Below are positions 24,265 to 37,143 of a DNA stretch of 64,000 nucleotides, piece after piece. A program made the position numbers and the translations under genes. The stretch's first letter is position 1. Every line of letters starts with the position of its first letter. A model generated the notes under the pieces. It worked only from the letters and a program-made list of their open reading frames with translations. It was not told where the DNA came from and ran no database searches. Source of the stretch: Zingiber officinale (Eukaryota > Streptophyta > Magnoliopsida > Zingiberales > Zingiberaceae); NCBI RefSeq assembly GCF_018446385.1, contig NC_055990.1, positions 22,935,558-22,999,557 of the forward strand, written 5' to 3'.

Positions 24265-26580
24265 TTAGTTAGTTAAGATAGTTTTGCTAGTTTTTAGTTT
24301 AGTTTTGTTAGCTTTGTCATGTTTACATTGCATCATCATTTTTTTTATGTTGCATTATCATCATGCTTATATGTCGTTCATGCATTGTTTGTTTCTTATA
24401 GCATGATAAACTTTATGTTCTTGTGATAGTATGCTAGTATGACAGTATGCTTAGCAATCTATTTTCTTCAATCTGTAGTAGCATGATGAGCAATTATTTT
24501 TGCCGTAAGAATTTTGATGTTGGCCTAATTGTTTAGGATCTCTTATCACATTATGCTTGATTTTGATAATTGATATATTTGAGAATATTATAATTCATAA
24601 AACCGAACTAGTACTATTGTTTCTTAGGTGACCCCTCACTGCATTTTGGTTAGTAAAAAAGCTCAGATCATGGTACGCATTAGCAAATCAAAATCCCAGA
24701 AAACAAAGATTGTGTAAAAAAATAATATTATGAAAAATAAAGTTTCTCAAGCGTTGTGCATTATTGAAAAAAGGGAATAGAAAATAGTTATCGTGAGTGA
24801 AAACTGATAAGGTCCCCCTTTAAGACGGAGTTATATTACTAGGAAATATCTATCAAGTTTCTCTTGATATCGAGTACTCTTTTGAGACCTTGTGTAGATG
24901 GTGCAGGGCACTTTGGGCAGAATGAACCTTGCGTTTGACAAGTGCCTATCATTGAGTGACATATAAGTGTCTATCCCAAGAAGCATTAAGAACATGGTTA
25001 GATGATAATGAGTCTGACGGTAGAATATGGGGAATATCACAAGCATGAGCAACATGACCCCATATTTCTCCCACCAAATAAATCAAGAAAGTGTGATTGG
25101 CTCCTGACGTGGTGTCCAAGCTTTACTAGTTGTTCAATTGCTATATGTTTGTTCTACTTTAGAATTGAACACTGTTTGTTTAGGAAATGTACCCTACATT
25201 TTACCACCACACCAGGCCCTACGGCCAACACGTTCTTTTTGTGTGTGAAAAGGTAACTTGCTCACCCCAAGTGCCCCTCACCTTCAACCCCACAACGAGA
25301 TGAATGGAGTAATTCATGGAAACTAAGGGACATCTCTAGGTAAAAGAGATTTCATTATCCAAGGAATTATTCTTCCGGGGATTCGATCCTTGCTCTTATG
25401 TGGCAATCTGTCACTCAAGTACCAATTTGACTATACTTGTAGGGGCACATCTCATCCAAATATGGAGCCCATCACAAATACCAACTCTTTTTTTTTTAAA
25501 AAAAAAATTCTTTTAGTTTACACCAAGTATCCAACTTACACCGACTAATCCTGCGGGGTGACCAACCCAGTCGATGAGAGTTTTTTACTGATCACTAAGA
25601 TAAATTAGAAAGGGCTTACCATGGGTGCTCATTAACCCAATATTATTAGTTTGACCGTCCATTAAGAAAAAAGTACCAACTCTGATGTGAATCTTAAGTT
25701 GGTGTAGATTTATATAATAGTCTTTTATGGTGGCAAATATAACAGTCTTAAGTGATTTTTGATCTATTGAATCCGATTATTAACTGATTTAACCAAACAA
25801 TTTCCATTAATTATTAATACTACGAGTGCTATGAATTTAGTCACTCTGAGGAAGAGCATGAGAAGTTAGTTCGTATCCTCTTGGGATGATACGGTAGTTA
25901 AGATATAGGATATTACTACATGGTATATTGGAGTCGAAACTAAGTGCGTCTGAGCGTGTCTTCCTCTATGCCTTGACTAATTGCACTAATATATGGTTAA
26001 TAGTAATCCGTGATTTATCTCTTCTTGTTGGTCTAGAGACGGATTGACGAAAGTACTGATATGAGCGAATCGCCACTTTTTTACCACATGGTGAGCTGAT
26101 TCACCATGAGCAATATAATGCAGTAGAAATTGAGGATTGATAGATGCTTCATATAAAATATTTTCTTCGCACTCACCTCACGTTGTATTAATATTTTTCC
26201 TTATGAATTAAAATATTCTTGCCAATCAATCTTGTGCATTGCGTGCAGTGAAGAGCAATGTTTTGAATTATATATGACAAATAGTGAATGATGGTTTCCT
26301 TCATTCTCTTCCTTTCTTAGAGGGCAAACTCTCTCTTAAGGTAATGAAGGCCTAACTTAAACCCTACATTCTCCCTCTTTGGCACACATTAAAAACTCTC
26401 ACCCTGTAATCACACCTTATTTACAACTTCATTTGTTGTTCACAACACCACAATAAAAGTCTCATACCCTTCATTGTGTCCAATGCTCAACGTTGAACAA
26501 TCACCACTTCGTAATGCTCATCCTAGAACACTCATCATTCCAACAATGAAGGTCACATACCCTTCATTGTATCTAATGCT
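24265..26580. other. Non-coding part of duplicated block A
   Basis: No gene is supported. The tract at 25485-25515 is an oligo-T/oligo-A run. From about 26280, minus-strand TGTGCCAAAGAGGGAGAATG resembles the purine-rich spacer of Sirevirus-type Copia elements, so this end probably belongs to the Copia remnant that resumes at 37149. Open frames at 24831-25256 are mirrored in copy B but lack family signals. Confidence 0.5.
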
Positions 26581-29404
26581 TGTAAAATACCGGAAAATAG
26601 GCGAATATTAATAAGGAAATTTTCCGAAATTTTTGGAAATTTTTCGGGAATTTTTCGGAGCTCGTATGGACGAGTTAACGGGGACAAAAACGGGGCTCGG
26701 AAAAGCCTGTTTCGGATACCCTGTTTTAATGCGGAAAAGTTTTAATTTTCCTTTTCCTTTTCTTTTTCTTTTATTTTTCTTTTCCTCTGGTTTTTTTCCC
26801 CGACGCCGAACTCGTGCCATTTCCCTTTTCCTCTCCCGCGCGTGCCGAAGCCCGACGCCGAGCCCTAACCGCCGGCCCGGCGGTTCCTTCCTCTTCTCCG
26901 AGGTCGAAGCCTTAAACCCCTCGGCTCCTCCTTTTCTTCTTCTCCTCATCTTCTTTGCGTCGATCGCCTCACCCCGCGACACCGAAGTCACCACCGCCGG
27001 CTCCTCTTTTCCTGCGCGCCGACGCAGATCGCCGGCTACTGCCGACTCTAACGCCTTACCCCGACGCACGGAGCCAGTCGTGGTCGTGCCCTAGCAGAGA
27101 CTTGCCGACGCCATTGCCGCCAGCGACGCCGAGCGCCTCTGCACAGCGCCGTCGCCGTCCGGAATTTGTTGCCGGCTTCTCCTCTACCCCACCACCTCTG
27201 TGCCCTAGCTTGAAGTCGACGGCCACGGTTTAATCTCTCCGGCGACCATTTTTGGTTGCTGTCCTTGCTATTTCCTAGTGCCGGCAGCCGACCACTTTGC
27301 CCTAGATTCCTTCACACAGTAACCATAGTGCTCTGCTCACTTTGGTGCCCTAATTGTGATCTGGAAGGTAAGGTTTGGTTTCAGAAATTAGGTTGTTTAA
27401 ATTCGGAATGCTTGGTTTTGTGATCTTCTCATCTTGGTCTGATCCAGGAAGGGAGGTTTTGGGATTGTGAAGATGCTCTTTGGTTCCAGTAGTGCAGATT
27501 CTTGATTGTGGATCGAAGGATAAGGACTGTGAGGTGAAATTTAGTGCTGTAGATCAACAAGTGCGGTTGTGAGATTCTGTTCTGTTCTCTTCTGTGGTGT
27601 TCTTGATTTCAGCTTACTTTGTTCAAGCAACACTCCTTTCCGCCAGTTCCTCTTTGGTTGCTGATTAAGAACAGAAATCTGTGATTTGAGGTAAAGTGTA
27701 TAATTTGTTCCGATCTTATGAGCCTACTTAGGAGAAATCAAGTTTATTTAGGTTTAGACCTAAAGCAAGTTGATTATGTGATGCTGATTAGGGTTTTGTC
27801 CTAATTTAGGGTTAGAGATTTCATTTAGCTATTTATGGGAAATTGTAGCTAAATAAAATATATTTACATTGGTACCACAGGTCTTTGACGCGAGACGGGT
27901 ATCTCGATTATTGGATTGGAAAGCTATTTTGGAGGCGGGTACTTTTGACTTATTGTCTCTGATATGTTTAGTAATTAAATTAACAAGATGCATTAATTGT
28001 GTTTCTTACTTGTTTCGGTTAATCACTGCCCAATACATGCTACCTGTTGATTGATTGTTTGTTTACATCTTGTATGGATATGTACCTGATTCCACATGCT
28101 CATGGGTAGTGATATAACCATATTTTACCATGTCAGGACCTAGGTTTGATACCTTATAGGATCGATACCTTGATATGATTCATTCGCTTTGGTGCACATT
28201 ATGATATGTCCGAGATTGGTTTAGTATATTACCATGTTTAGTGACATGCACCATTCGCATGATTGCATCTTGAGTGATTGATTGCTCCTTTATTGTCGAG
28301 CACTTTGCGGTTTCATCAACATTCGGTGCTCGTTGTGGCCTTCATGGGTAGCGGGACACGTGTGGTAGCACGTCGGTTTGGCTCTTCCGGTGCTCCGTTG
28401 GTCCGCTCATGGGTAGTGTGACGCGTGTAGCACGTTAGAGATCCCTCCCCGTCATAGGAGTTGAGAGCATTGCGCTCCCCATTTATGATTTGGGGTAGAG
28501 TACGTATGTACTCCGACAGCATCCGTCCACTCGATCACTCATCAGGAGTAGTGTTGCGAGTGCACGGTTGTCACACCCTACCCACTCGGTCCCATTGTTG
28601 TTGTGAGTCGGTGACTGGCGTCGGGGTGACCATGACATTGGCATCATATGCATGATGCATTTATTGTTGTGTTTGTGTTTGTTGCACTTATATGCTACAC
28701 ATTGCTTGGATACCTTGATTGACATGCATACTGTCTTCTATACCTTTCGGATTGTTTGTCCTTTTACGGTCCTGGTTAGATTCTCTCCTGTCTTCTTTGG
28801 TTTGTAGTTACCTTTATCTTTATCAGGACTGTACGCATGATTATTGCTAGGTGTTATTTCTTTACTTTGCATATCAAGCTGCTGAGTGTTGGACTCACCC
28901 GCCTCCATTGTTGATATTTTCGGGTTGATGCTGTCTGATGCTGTCAGGAGCGAGTTCCAGTTTCTGGTCCCTGCAGACCTCGAGGATATGTTTGGTTTTC
29001 TTGGTTTCTTTTCTGTTCTAGACTGTTTTGAACATGTTATGTTCTAGATTTATTTGCTTATGGACATGATATAGATTTTATTATATTGATGGATTCGGAT
29101 TTGGTTTTTATTCTACTACATGCCTGCCTGGATGGCAGAAGAGGTGAGTTCCTTGGTTTTGAGCTTTACGAGTGTAGTTGAGTAGGGTGGTTTTTGAGTC
29201 AGAGTATTATTACTGCGTGGTTGTGTCAGCCAGAGGCTGAATATATATATATAAACTGCGTGGTGATTGATTTTTTTATTATTGTTATGATTCCAGCCGC
29301 ATGTGGCTGAGTATTTAGTGCTTGTAGAAATTTTTGATTGTCCGCCGTACAGGGGAGATGCTACCGAAATTTTCTCGGGCAGGGTCTCCTCTGGGGGCGT
29401 GACA
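26581..29404 (+). repeat. 5' LTR of the gypsy element
   Basis: 2,824 bases, TGTAAAATACC to GGGGGCGTGACA. The first 600 bases are GC-rich and coding-like on both strands (26608-27094), but the same is true in the 3' LTR and no family is recognised. Compared with the 3' LTR it is 29 bases shorter. Most differences cluster between about 28130 and 28970 as 1-5 base indels. Confidence 0.92.
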
Positions 29405-29410
29405 ATTTAG

Positions 29411-29422
29411 TGGTATCAGAGC
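29411..29422 (+). promoter_or_regulatory. Primer binding site of the gypsy element
   Basis: TGGTATCAGAGC, complementary to the 3' end of initiator-Met tRNA, six bases after the 5' LTR. A second similar TGGTATCAGAGCGGG occurs near 29488. Confidence 0.9.
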
Positions 29423-31429
29423 ACAGTTTTACGATCTTTTGTTTCATATTTTGGATTTTTGGGATTTATCTGATACCAATTTATTTGGTATCAGAGCGGG
29501 TTATGATACCTGTTTTTGGTGTTCTGGAGATTGATCAGATACCTGTTGTTGGTATTCTGGGTATTTGGTTAGCCAGGTTTGCGAGTCAAACTGGGCATTT
29601 ATTTTGGATTTATCGGATTTTCGATATGGTTATGTTACGGATTTCCGTTTCAGATTTATTTGGATTTCCGGCGATATTCTCGTTCGGAATTTTGAGGTCA
29701 AAAGTTGGGGACTTGACAGCGACGGAACATCTCTAGACGGCATATAGGTATGATGTTTATTTTATGATAGTTATGACATGTATTAGCACTTTATCTTTAG
29801 TACCTGTCTGATTGCTGTAGCCCATATTACATGTGATGGGTTAGTCACTGATTTTGCTCGACTCTAATAGGGATCAAGGATTATAGTCTCTGGTGATTTT
29901 ATATATCTTACCACCAGTAGTTTTAGCTTTTGTTACTACTAGTTGGTTAGGAGATGGAGGACATACCAGCCTCTGCTATTGTTAGCTGGCTAATGGATGA
30001 TACCTACATATTCCTGTGGACTTAGCCAGTAGAGTTTTTATACTCGTATCTTTTGGATATTAAGGTATCCGATACGATGAAAATTGGTCATTGGAGAGTT
30101 ATCATGTTTGATCATTGTTGAGAATGATTTGAGGTTGAGGGATATTGGGAGATCAGATATTGTGATATGTTGATTTCTAATGGTTTGTGAGGGTAAATGT
30201 TATGTGGTTGTCTGATGATCTATTACTGGATATTTGTTTTGATGATCTATTAGTGGATAACTATTTTGATGATGTATTATTTGGGTTGTCGTTGATGGTA
30301 ACATAGTGAGTGTCATGTATGATATTCACAGGTTTGATGATTATAATTCGTGATCAGATTATAAATTGGGTGCTAGAGAGTTTATGGTTTAGAGTGCCTA
30401 TGAGATTTTAATAAATCTGATTAGTTGTGGTTAGTTAACAGGATGATAAAATTGATGTCTACTTCATCTGATATTGAACTATGTGGATAAATATTGATCG
30501 ATGTTTTGAATGCTAATTTGCCCTCATGGGAGTAGAGACTGATTCATCTGATATTATGTGGGCTGATATTTTTGAGGATAAAAATGAGAATGTCTTGATG
30601 TTCTTGAATTCTGACTTTTTCTTTTGGGTCGTACACATTTATACATGTGATTATTATGGGTTTCTAGTTGATTATACCCGAGTGGATAGACATACATGTC
30701 TGATTGTTTATTGGAGGTATTTGTCAATTAAAAACTATGTTGTGGAATGTGCACATATGTTTGAGTGTTTTATTGGATGTATCTTATCGATTCAGTCTGA
30801 GTTGTGATATGTACAGATATGTTCGGTGTAATATTGAGGTATCTTGTATATTATATGATGGTTCTGAGAGTATACTCGTGTCGATTATGATTTGTTGGAA
30901 GTATTACGTTGATTATATTCTTGACATAGGTGTATATATGCCATGTGAGGTTGTTTGAGGTGTATTGTCGATTATACCTATGTTGATATATGCACACGAG
31001 TTTGATAGGTATTGTTGGAGGTATCACACCGATTTATACCTGTGCTATGAGTGTGTTTGGTGTGTACAAATTGGAGGATTATGTCGATCATACATATGTT
31101 GTGTGACAAGTGTGCCAGGTGTATTGTTGGTAGCAGCATGATAATTCTGCTTATGTTGAATGCAGGGTGTGGAGTGTCTGCATTATGTCATTTGTTGGAT
31201 TACCCTGTCAACCCATATTCTTATCAGTGGGTGACTCACTACGATGTTGATAGATTTGACGATGAGTTTGATGTGATTGCTGGATTGTTATACCTTTGGC
31301 TGCCACAGTGATATGTAGTAAAGTGATCTTGTACAGACTCTAGTTGGATAGTTAGATGTCTTGGTCATTTATGGATTGTCTGTGGTAGAGGGACCTCATG
31401 CAGTCTCTGGCTAGATAGTAGGGTGCTTT
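29423..31429. other. Non-coding 5' interior of the gypsy element
   Basis: Where gag, protease and reverse transcriptase would be expected, the sequence is T/G-rich with many stops in all frames. It contains local repeats such as TGATGATCTATTA (30215-30275). No conserved motif of these domains was recognised. It may be very decayed coding sequence or unrelated filler. Confidence 0.5.
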
Positions 31430-31690
31430 AGGCACTTATGTTCCCACATATTTCAGATGGTTGTGGTGGAGCGTAGCTCCCACATATTATGGACTGTTTT
31501 AGGTGGAGCGTTGCTCCCATATATTTCGGATTGCTTGTAGCGAAGCATTGCCCTATATTTATTGCGATACATATTTCAGATTATTTGTAGTGGAGTGTTA
31601 CTCCTACATATTGAGGATTTCTTGTGGTAGAGCGTTGCTCCCACATATGTGGTATTTTCTGTGATGGAGCGTTGCTCTCACACTGGAGGA
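31430..31690 (+). repeat. Imperfect tandem array with GGAGC-N3-GCTCC hairpin core
   Basis: About six units of 40-60 bases, each with a core like GGAGCGTTGCTCCCACATAT (for example near 31475, 31507, 31637 and 31668) and a spacer like TTCGGATTGCTTGTAG. The core can form a 5-base stem with a 3-base loop. The array lies in the non-coding interior of the gypsy element. Confidence 0.7.
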
Positions 31691-34179
31691 TCTATGCTTA
31701 GATGTTTTATATCGTTGGTGATCATATTTCAGATTTATTGTCGAGGATCTTATGGATTGGGAATGTCTGTGATACGGACATTATATGTATTGGTTTTACC
31801 ATTAGGGCTTGCGGAGCCTTAGATGTTTTCATGGACTAGATGATTTGGGTATCCCTAGGATATTGGATCAGAATTCGTTATCGTTATTGATGATGTGGTG
31901 TTTTATTCCTGATCTGAGGTGTATCACGTACACTATCTTTGCATAGTTCTAGAGATGTTTCGATGGGAACATCTATATGCGCAGACCAGTAGTGCGTATT
32001 TTGATTGTCTTCTGTGAGATGTTTGAGACACACGGTCACCAGTAGGAGTATACCGTGGTTCGACAGGAGATCGAGGTTGTTACCGTTGGGAGTAGACAGA
32101 GTCTATAGAAGAGGCTCGCAACTTTCTTTGTTTGGCTCGATATTTCCGGAGATACGTTGAGGGTTTCTCACGGATTGCTATACTACTTACACGCCTGACC
32201 AGGAAAGGCGTGAAGTTCACTTGGACTGAGGATGGCAAGACCAGCTTCTAGGAGCTGAAGCGGAGGCTAGTGTCGGCTCCGATTTTGGTTTTACCTTCTG
32301 GAGAGGACGGATATGTCCTCTACACCGACGCATCTATTCAGGGTTTTGAGCGTTGTTCTGATGCAACACGATATGGTAGTCTCCTATGCTTCTCGTCGGT
32401 TGAAGGAACACGAGAAGAACTACCCTGTACATGATCTGGAGCAAGTCGCCATTATTTTTGCCATGAAGATTTGGCGACATTATTTATATGGCGTTACATT
32501 TGAGATTCTCACTGACCATAAGAGTCTCAAATATCTGTTTACTTAGAAGGAACTTAATTTCCGACAAAGGAGATGGATGGAGTTCCTGAGCTAATGTGGT
32601 TGTCGATGCGCTTAGCAGGAAGTCCGGAGGGACTTTAGCTTGCCACCGAGTTGTGGTCACAGACTTGATTTAAGGTTTCTCCAATTTGGGCCTTGAGGGG
32701 TAAGGACAGACAGAGCAGGGTACTCTGGTTACCATGGGTGCTCAGTCGTTGATCAGGATGAGGATACGAGAGCCATAGACTGCTGATCAGTATTTGCAGT
32801 TTAATTACAGCCAGATAGCTTCCGGGCAGCAGACCGAGTTCACACGAGACGAGGAGGGTGTTATACACTACCGAGGCAAATTTTACGTGCTTCAGTCTCA
32901 TCCGGTCTTATAGGAGTTACTTTCGGAGGCTCATCGTTCATGATTTGTTGTCCACCCAGGCGGTACCCGTATGTATCGAGACTTGAGGCGTTCCTATTGG
33001 TGGAACGGCATGAAGAAAGACATCGCGGATTTCGTAGCTAGGTGTCTTGTTTGTCAGCAGGTGAAGGCTGAGCACCTGAGACCTGCAGGGTTACTTCAGC
33101 GGATTCCTATTCCTGAGTGGAAGTGGGATCACATTACCATGGACTTTGTGGTAGGGTTGCCGAGGACACGACGAGGCCATGACGCGATTTGGGTAATCGT
33201 TGATCGATTAACCAAATCCGCGCACTTTTTAGCGATTCGGAGGACTGATCCCCTGGATCGATTAGCAGATTTGTATTATCGAGAGATTATCAGACTACAT
33301 GGTGTTCCGTTGAGTATCATTTCGGATAGAGATCCACGGTTTACGTCTCGTTTCTGGCAGAGTCTGCAGCAGGCCTTGGGCACACAGCTCCGTTTCAGTA
33401 CAGCTTTCCATCCGCAGACAGATGGACAGTCAGAGCGGACCATTCAGACTTTAGAGGACCTGCTGAGGTCATGTGTTATGGATTTCGGAGGCAGTTGGGA
33501 GGACCATCTGCCGTTGGAAGAGTTTGCCTACAACAACAGCTTCCATTCGGCTATCCAGATGGCACCGTTTGAGGCGTTGTATGGTAGACCTTGTCGGACA
33601 CCCGTCCTTTGGGATGAGGTTGGAGAGGCTCAGTTGTTGGGACCTCATAGAGTTCAGCAGGATGTAGAGTTGGTCCGTACTATCAGACGGAGGATGTCAG
33701 AGGCGTAGGACCGCCAGAAGAGTTATGCTGATCGAAGACGCAGACCACTAGAGTTCTCTGTGGGCGACCATGTATTTCTGCGAGTTTCACCCACGAAAGG
33801 GGTGAAGAGATTTGGCCTCAGAGGTAAGCTAGCTCCGCGGTATATTGGTCCTTTTGAGATATTGGAGAGGATCGGAGCAGTAGCTTACCGACTGGCACTA
33901 CCACCGTCCCTGTCAGGCGTTCACGATGTATTTCATGTATCCATGCTGAGGAGATATGTGCCTGATCCGACACATGTGCTGGCAGATATTCCAGTTCCAG
34001 TTCAGCCTGACATTACCTATGAGGAGGTTCCGGTACGGATTCTCGACCGGAAAGAGCGTCAGTTGCGGAACAAGACTATCCGGCTGGTTAAAGTCGGATG
34101 GCAGCATCATTCGGACGAGGAGGCTACTTGGGAGCTCGAGGATACGATCCGAGCTCGATATCCCCATCTTTTCACTTGA
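31691..34179 (+). pseudogene. Decayed pol polyprotein: RNase H, integrase, chromodomain
   Basis: Frame-shifted reverse transcriptase remnants may lie around 31800-32300. An RNase H segment at 32313-32546 shows [18 protein letters not shown] and [12 protein letters not shown] deletion follows. From about 32890 to 34179 one frame encodes the integrase zinc-binding part (RCLVCQQVK), the catalytic core (WDHITMDFVVGLP, SIISDRDPRFTS, FHPQTDGQSE), the GPFEILERIG region and a C-terminal chromodomain (KVGWQHHSDEEATWELED). In-frame stops occur at 32941-32943 (TGA) and 33706-33708 (TAG), where relatives have Arg and Gln codons. These are C-to-T type changes. The chromodomain places it in the Tekay/Del chromoviruses. 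Confidence 0.9.
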
Positions 34180-34290
34180 GGTATGTGATTTATTTACCGT
34201 TCAGCATTTATACTTTCTATATCTGTTGTAGTACTTGCTGATGGTAGATAATGAAATTTGGGGGACCAAATTTTTATTAGTGGGGGAGAA

Positions 34291-37143
34291 TGTAAAATAC
34301 CGAAAAATAGGCGAATATTAATAAGGAAATTTTCCGAAATTTTTGGAAATTTTTCGGGAATTTTTCGGAGCTCGTATGGACGAGTTAACGGGGACAAAAA
34401 CGGGGCTCGGAAAAGCCTGTTTCGGATACCCTGTTTTAATGCGGAAAAGTTTTAATTTTCCTTTTCCTTTTCTTTTTCTTTTATTTTTCTTTTCCTCTGG
34501 TTTTTTTCCCCGACGCCGAACTCGTGCCATTTCCCTTTTCCTCTCCCGCGCGTGCCGAAGCCCGACGCCGAGCCCTAACCGCCGACCCGGCGGTTCCTTC
34601 CTCTTCTCCGAGGCCGAAGCCTTAAACCCCTCGGCTCCTCCTTTTCTTCTTCTCCTCATCTTCTTTGCGCCGATCGCCTCACCCCGCGACACCGAAGTCA
34701 CCACCGCCGGCTCCTCTTTTCCTGCGCGCCGACGCAGATCGCCGGCTACTGCCGACTCTAACGCCTTACCCCGACGCACGGAGCCAGTCGTGGTCGTGCC
34801 CTAGCAGAGACTTGCCGACGCCATTGCCGCCAGCGACGCCGAGCGCCTCTGCACAGCGCCGTCGCCGTCCGGAATTTGTTGCTGGCTTCTCCTCTACCCC
34901 ACCACCTCTGTGCCCTAGCTTGAAGTCGACGGCCACGGTTTAATCTCTCCGGTGACCATTTTTGGTTGCTGTCCTTGCTATTTCCTAGTGCCGGCAGCCG
35001 ACCACTTTGCCCTAGATTCCTTCACACAGTAACCATAGTGCTCTGCTCACTTTGGTGCCCTAATTGTGATCTGGAAGGTAAGGTTTGGTTTCAGAAATTA
35101 GGTTGTTTAAATTCGGAATGCTTGGTTTTGTGATCTTCTCATCTTGGTCTGATCCAGGAAGGGAGGTTTTGTGATTGTGAAGATGCTCTTTGGTTCCAGT
35201 AGTGCAGATTCTTGATTGTGGATCGAAGGATAAGGACTGTGAGGTGAAATTTAGTGCTGTAGATCAACAAGTGCGGTTGTGAGATTCTGTTCTGTTCTCT
35301 TCTGTGGTGTTCTTGATTTCAGCTCACTTTGTTCAAGCAACACTCCTTTCCGCCAGTTCCTCTTTGGCTGCTGATTAAGAACAGAAATCTGTGATTTGAG
35401 GTAAAGTGTATAATTTGTTCCGATCTTATGAGCCTACTTAGGAGAAATCAAGTTTATTTAGGTTTAGACCTAAAGCAAGTTGATTATGTGATGTTGATTA
35501 GGGTTTTGTCCTAATTTAGGGTTAGAGATTTCATTTAGCTATTTATGGGAAATTGTAGCTAAATAAAATATATTTACATTGGTACCACAGGTCTTTGACG
35601 CGAGACGGGTATCTCGATTATTGGATTGGAAAGCTATTTTGGAGGCGGGTACTTTTGACTTATTGTCTTTGATATGCTTAGTAATTAAATTAACAAGATG
35701 CATTAATTGTGTTTCTTACTTGTTTCGGTTAATCACTGCCCAATACATGCTACCTGTTGATTGATTGTTTGTTTACATCTTGTATGGATATGTACCTGAT
35801 TCCACATGCTCATGGGTAGTGATATAACCATATTTTACCATGTCAGGACCTAGGTTTGATACCTTATAGGATCAGATACCTTGATATGATTCATTCGCTT
35901 TGGTGCACATTATGATATATCCAGAGATTGGTTTAGTATATTACCATGTTTAGTGACATGCACCATTCGCATGATTGCATGTTGAGTGATTGATTGCTCC
36001 TTTATTGTCGAGCACTTTGCCAGTTTCATCACTGCTCGGTGCCCCGCATGGGTAGCGGGACACAGCGTGGTAGTACGTCGGTTTGGCTCTTCCGGTGCTC
36101 CGTTGGTCCGCTCATGGGTAGTGTGTGCTGGTTAGCACGTTAGAGATCCCTCCCGTACCGGGAGTTAAGAGCATTTCGCTCCCCATTTATGATTTGGGGT
36201 AGGAGTACGTATGTACTCCGACAAGATTCCGTCCACTCGATCACTCATCAGGAGTAGTGTTGCTGAGTGCACGGTTGTCACAGCCCTACCCACTCGGTCC
36301 CACTATTGTTGTGAGTCGGCTGACTGGCGTCAGGGGTGACCATGACATTGGCATCATATGCATGATGCATTTATTGTTTGTGTTTGTGTTTGTTGCACTT
36401 ATATGCTGCACATTGCTTGGATACCTTGATTGACATGCATACAGGTCTTCTATACCTTTCGGACTGTTTGTCCTTTTACCGGGTCCTGGTTAGTACAGAT
36501 TCTCTCCTGTCTTCTTCGGTTTGTAGTTACCTTTATCTTTATCAGGAGACTGTACGCATGATTAGTGCTAGGTGTTATTTCTTTACTTTGCATATCAACT
36601 GTACCTGCTGAGTGTTGGACTCACCCCACCTCCATTGTTGATATTTTCAGGTTGATGCTGTCAGGAGGGAGTTCCAGTCGCTAGTCCCCACTGCACGTAG
36701 TGCTGGTCCCTGTAGACCTCGAGGATATGTTTGGTTTTCTTGGTTTCTTTTCTGTTCTAGACTGTTTTGAACATGTTATGTTCTAGATTTATTTGCTTAT
36801 GGACATGATATAGATTTTATTATATTGATGGATTCGGATTTGGTTTTTATTCTACTACATGCCTGCCTGGATGGCAGAAGAGGTGAGTTCGTTGGTTTTG
36901 AGCTTTACGAGTGTAGTTGAGTAGGGTGGTTTTTGAGTCAGAGTATTATTACCGCGTGGTTGTGTCAGCCAGAGGCTGAATATATATATATAAACTGCGT
37001 GGTGATTGATTTTTTTATTATTGTTATGATTCCAGCCGCATGTGGCTGAGTATTTAGTGCTTGTAGAAATTTTTGATTGTCCGCCGTACAGAGGAGATGC
37101 TACCGAAATTTTCTCGGGCAGGGTCTCCTCTGGGGGCGTGACA
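34291..37143 (+). repeat. 3' LTR of the gypsy element
   Basis: 2,853 bases, same ends as the 5' LTR (TGTAAAATACC to GCGTGACA). The first ~1,550 bases differ from the 5' LTR at only about ten positions. A block near 35860-36720 differs by many short indels, then near-identity resumes to the end. Confidence 0.92.

Larger units (their letters stand above)
26581..37143 (+). mobile_element. Ty3/Gypsy chromovirus (Tekay/Del-like) retrotransposon, decayed interior
   Basis: Two long LTRs (26581-29404, 34291-37143), TG...CA ends and ATGCT target-site duplications (26576-26580, 37144-37148) define the element. The primer binding site TGGTATCAGAGC (29411-29422) matches initiator-Met tRNA. A purine tract AGTGGGGGAGAA (34279-34290) precedes the 3' LTR. 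The interior keeps RNase H, integrase and chromodomain remnants near its 3' end. No recognisable gag, protease or full reverse transcriptase lies in 29423-31800. The LTRs are nearly identical over most of their length, so insertion was recent, yet the coding region is already broken. It was probably mobilised by a related intact element. Copy B (63434-63438) holds the empty site. Confidence 0.93.

Noticed and set aside
24831..25256. Open frames conserved in both duplicated blocks (also 59273-59698)
   Set aside because: Conservation is due to recent duplication of the DNA. The two overlapping strands are equally open and no protein family is recognised.
26608..27094. Overlapping 153-codon open frames on both strands, present in both gypsy LTRs
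   Set aside because: They are identical in position in both LTRs, low in complexity (Arg/Lys-rich on one strand, Pro/Ser/Phe-rich on the other) and match no family. GC-rich LTR leader composition explains them.
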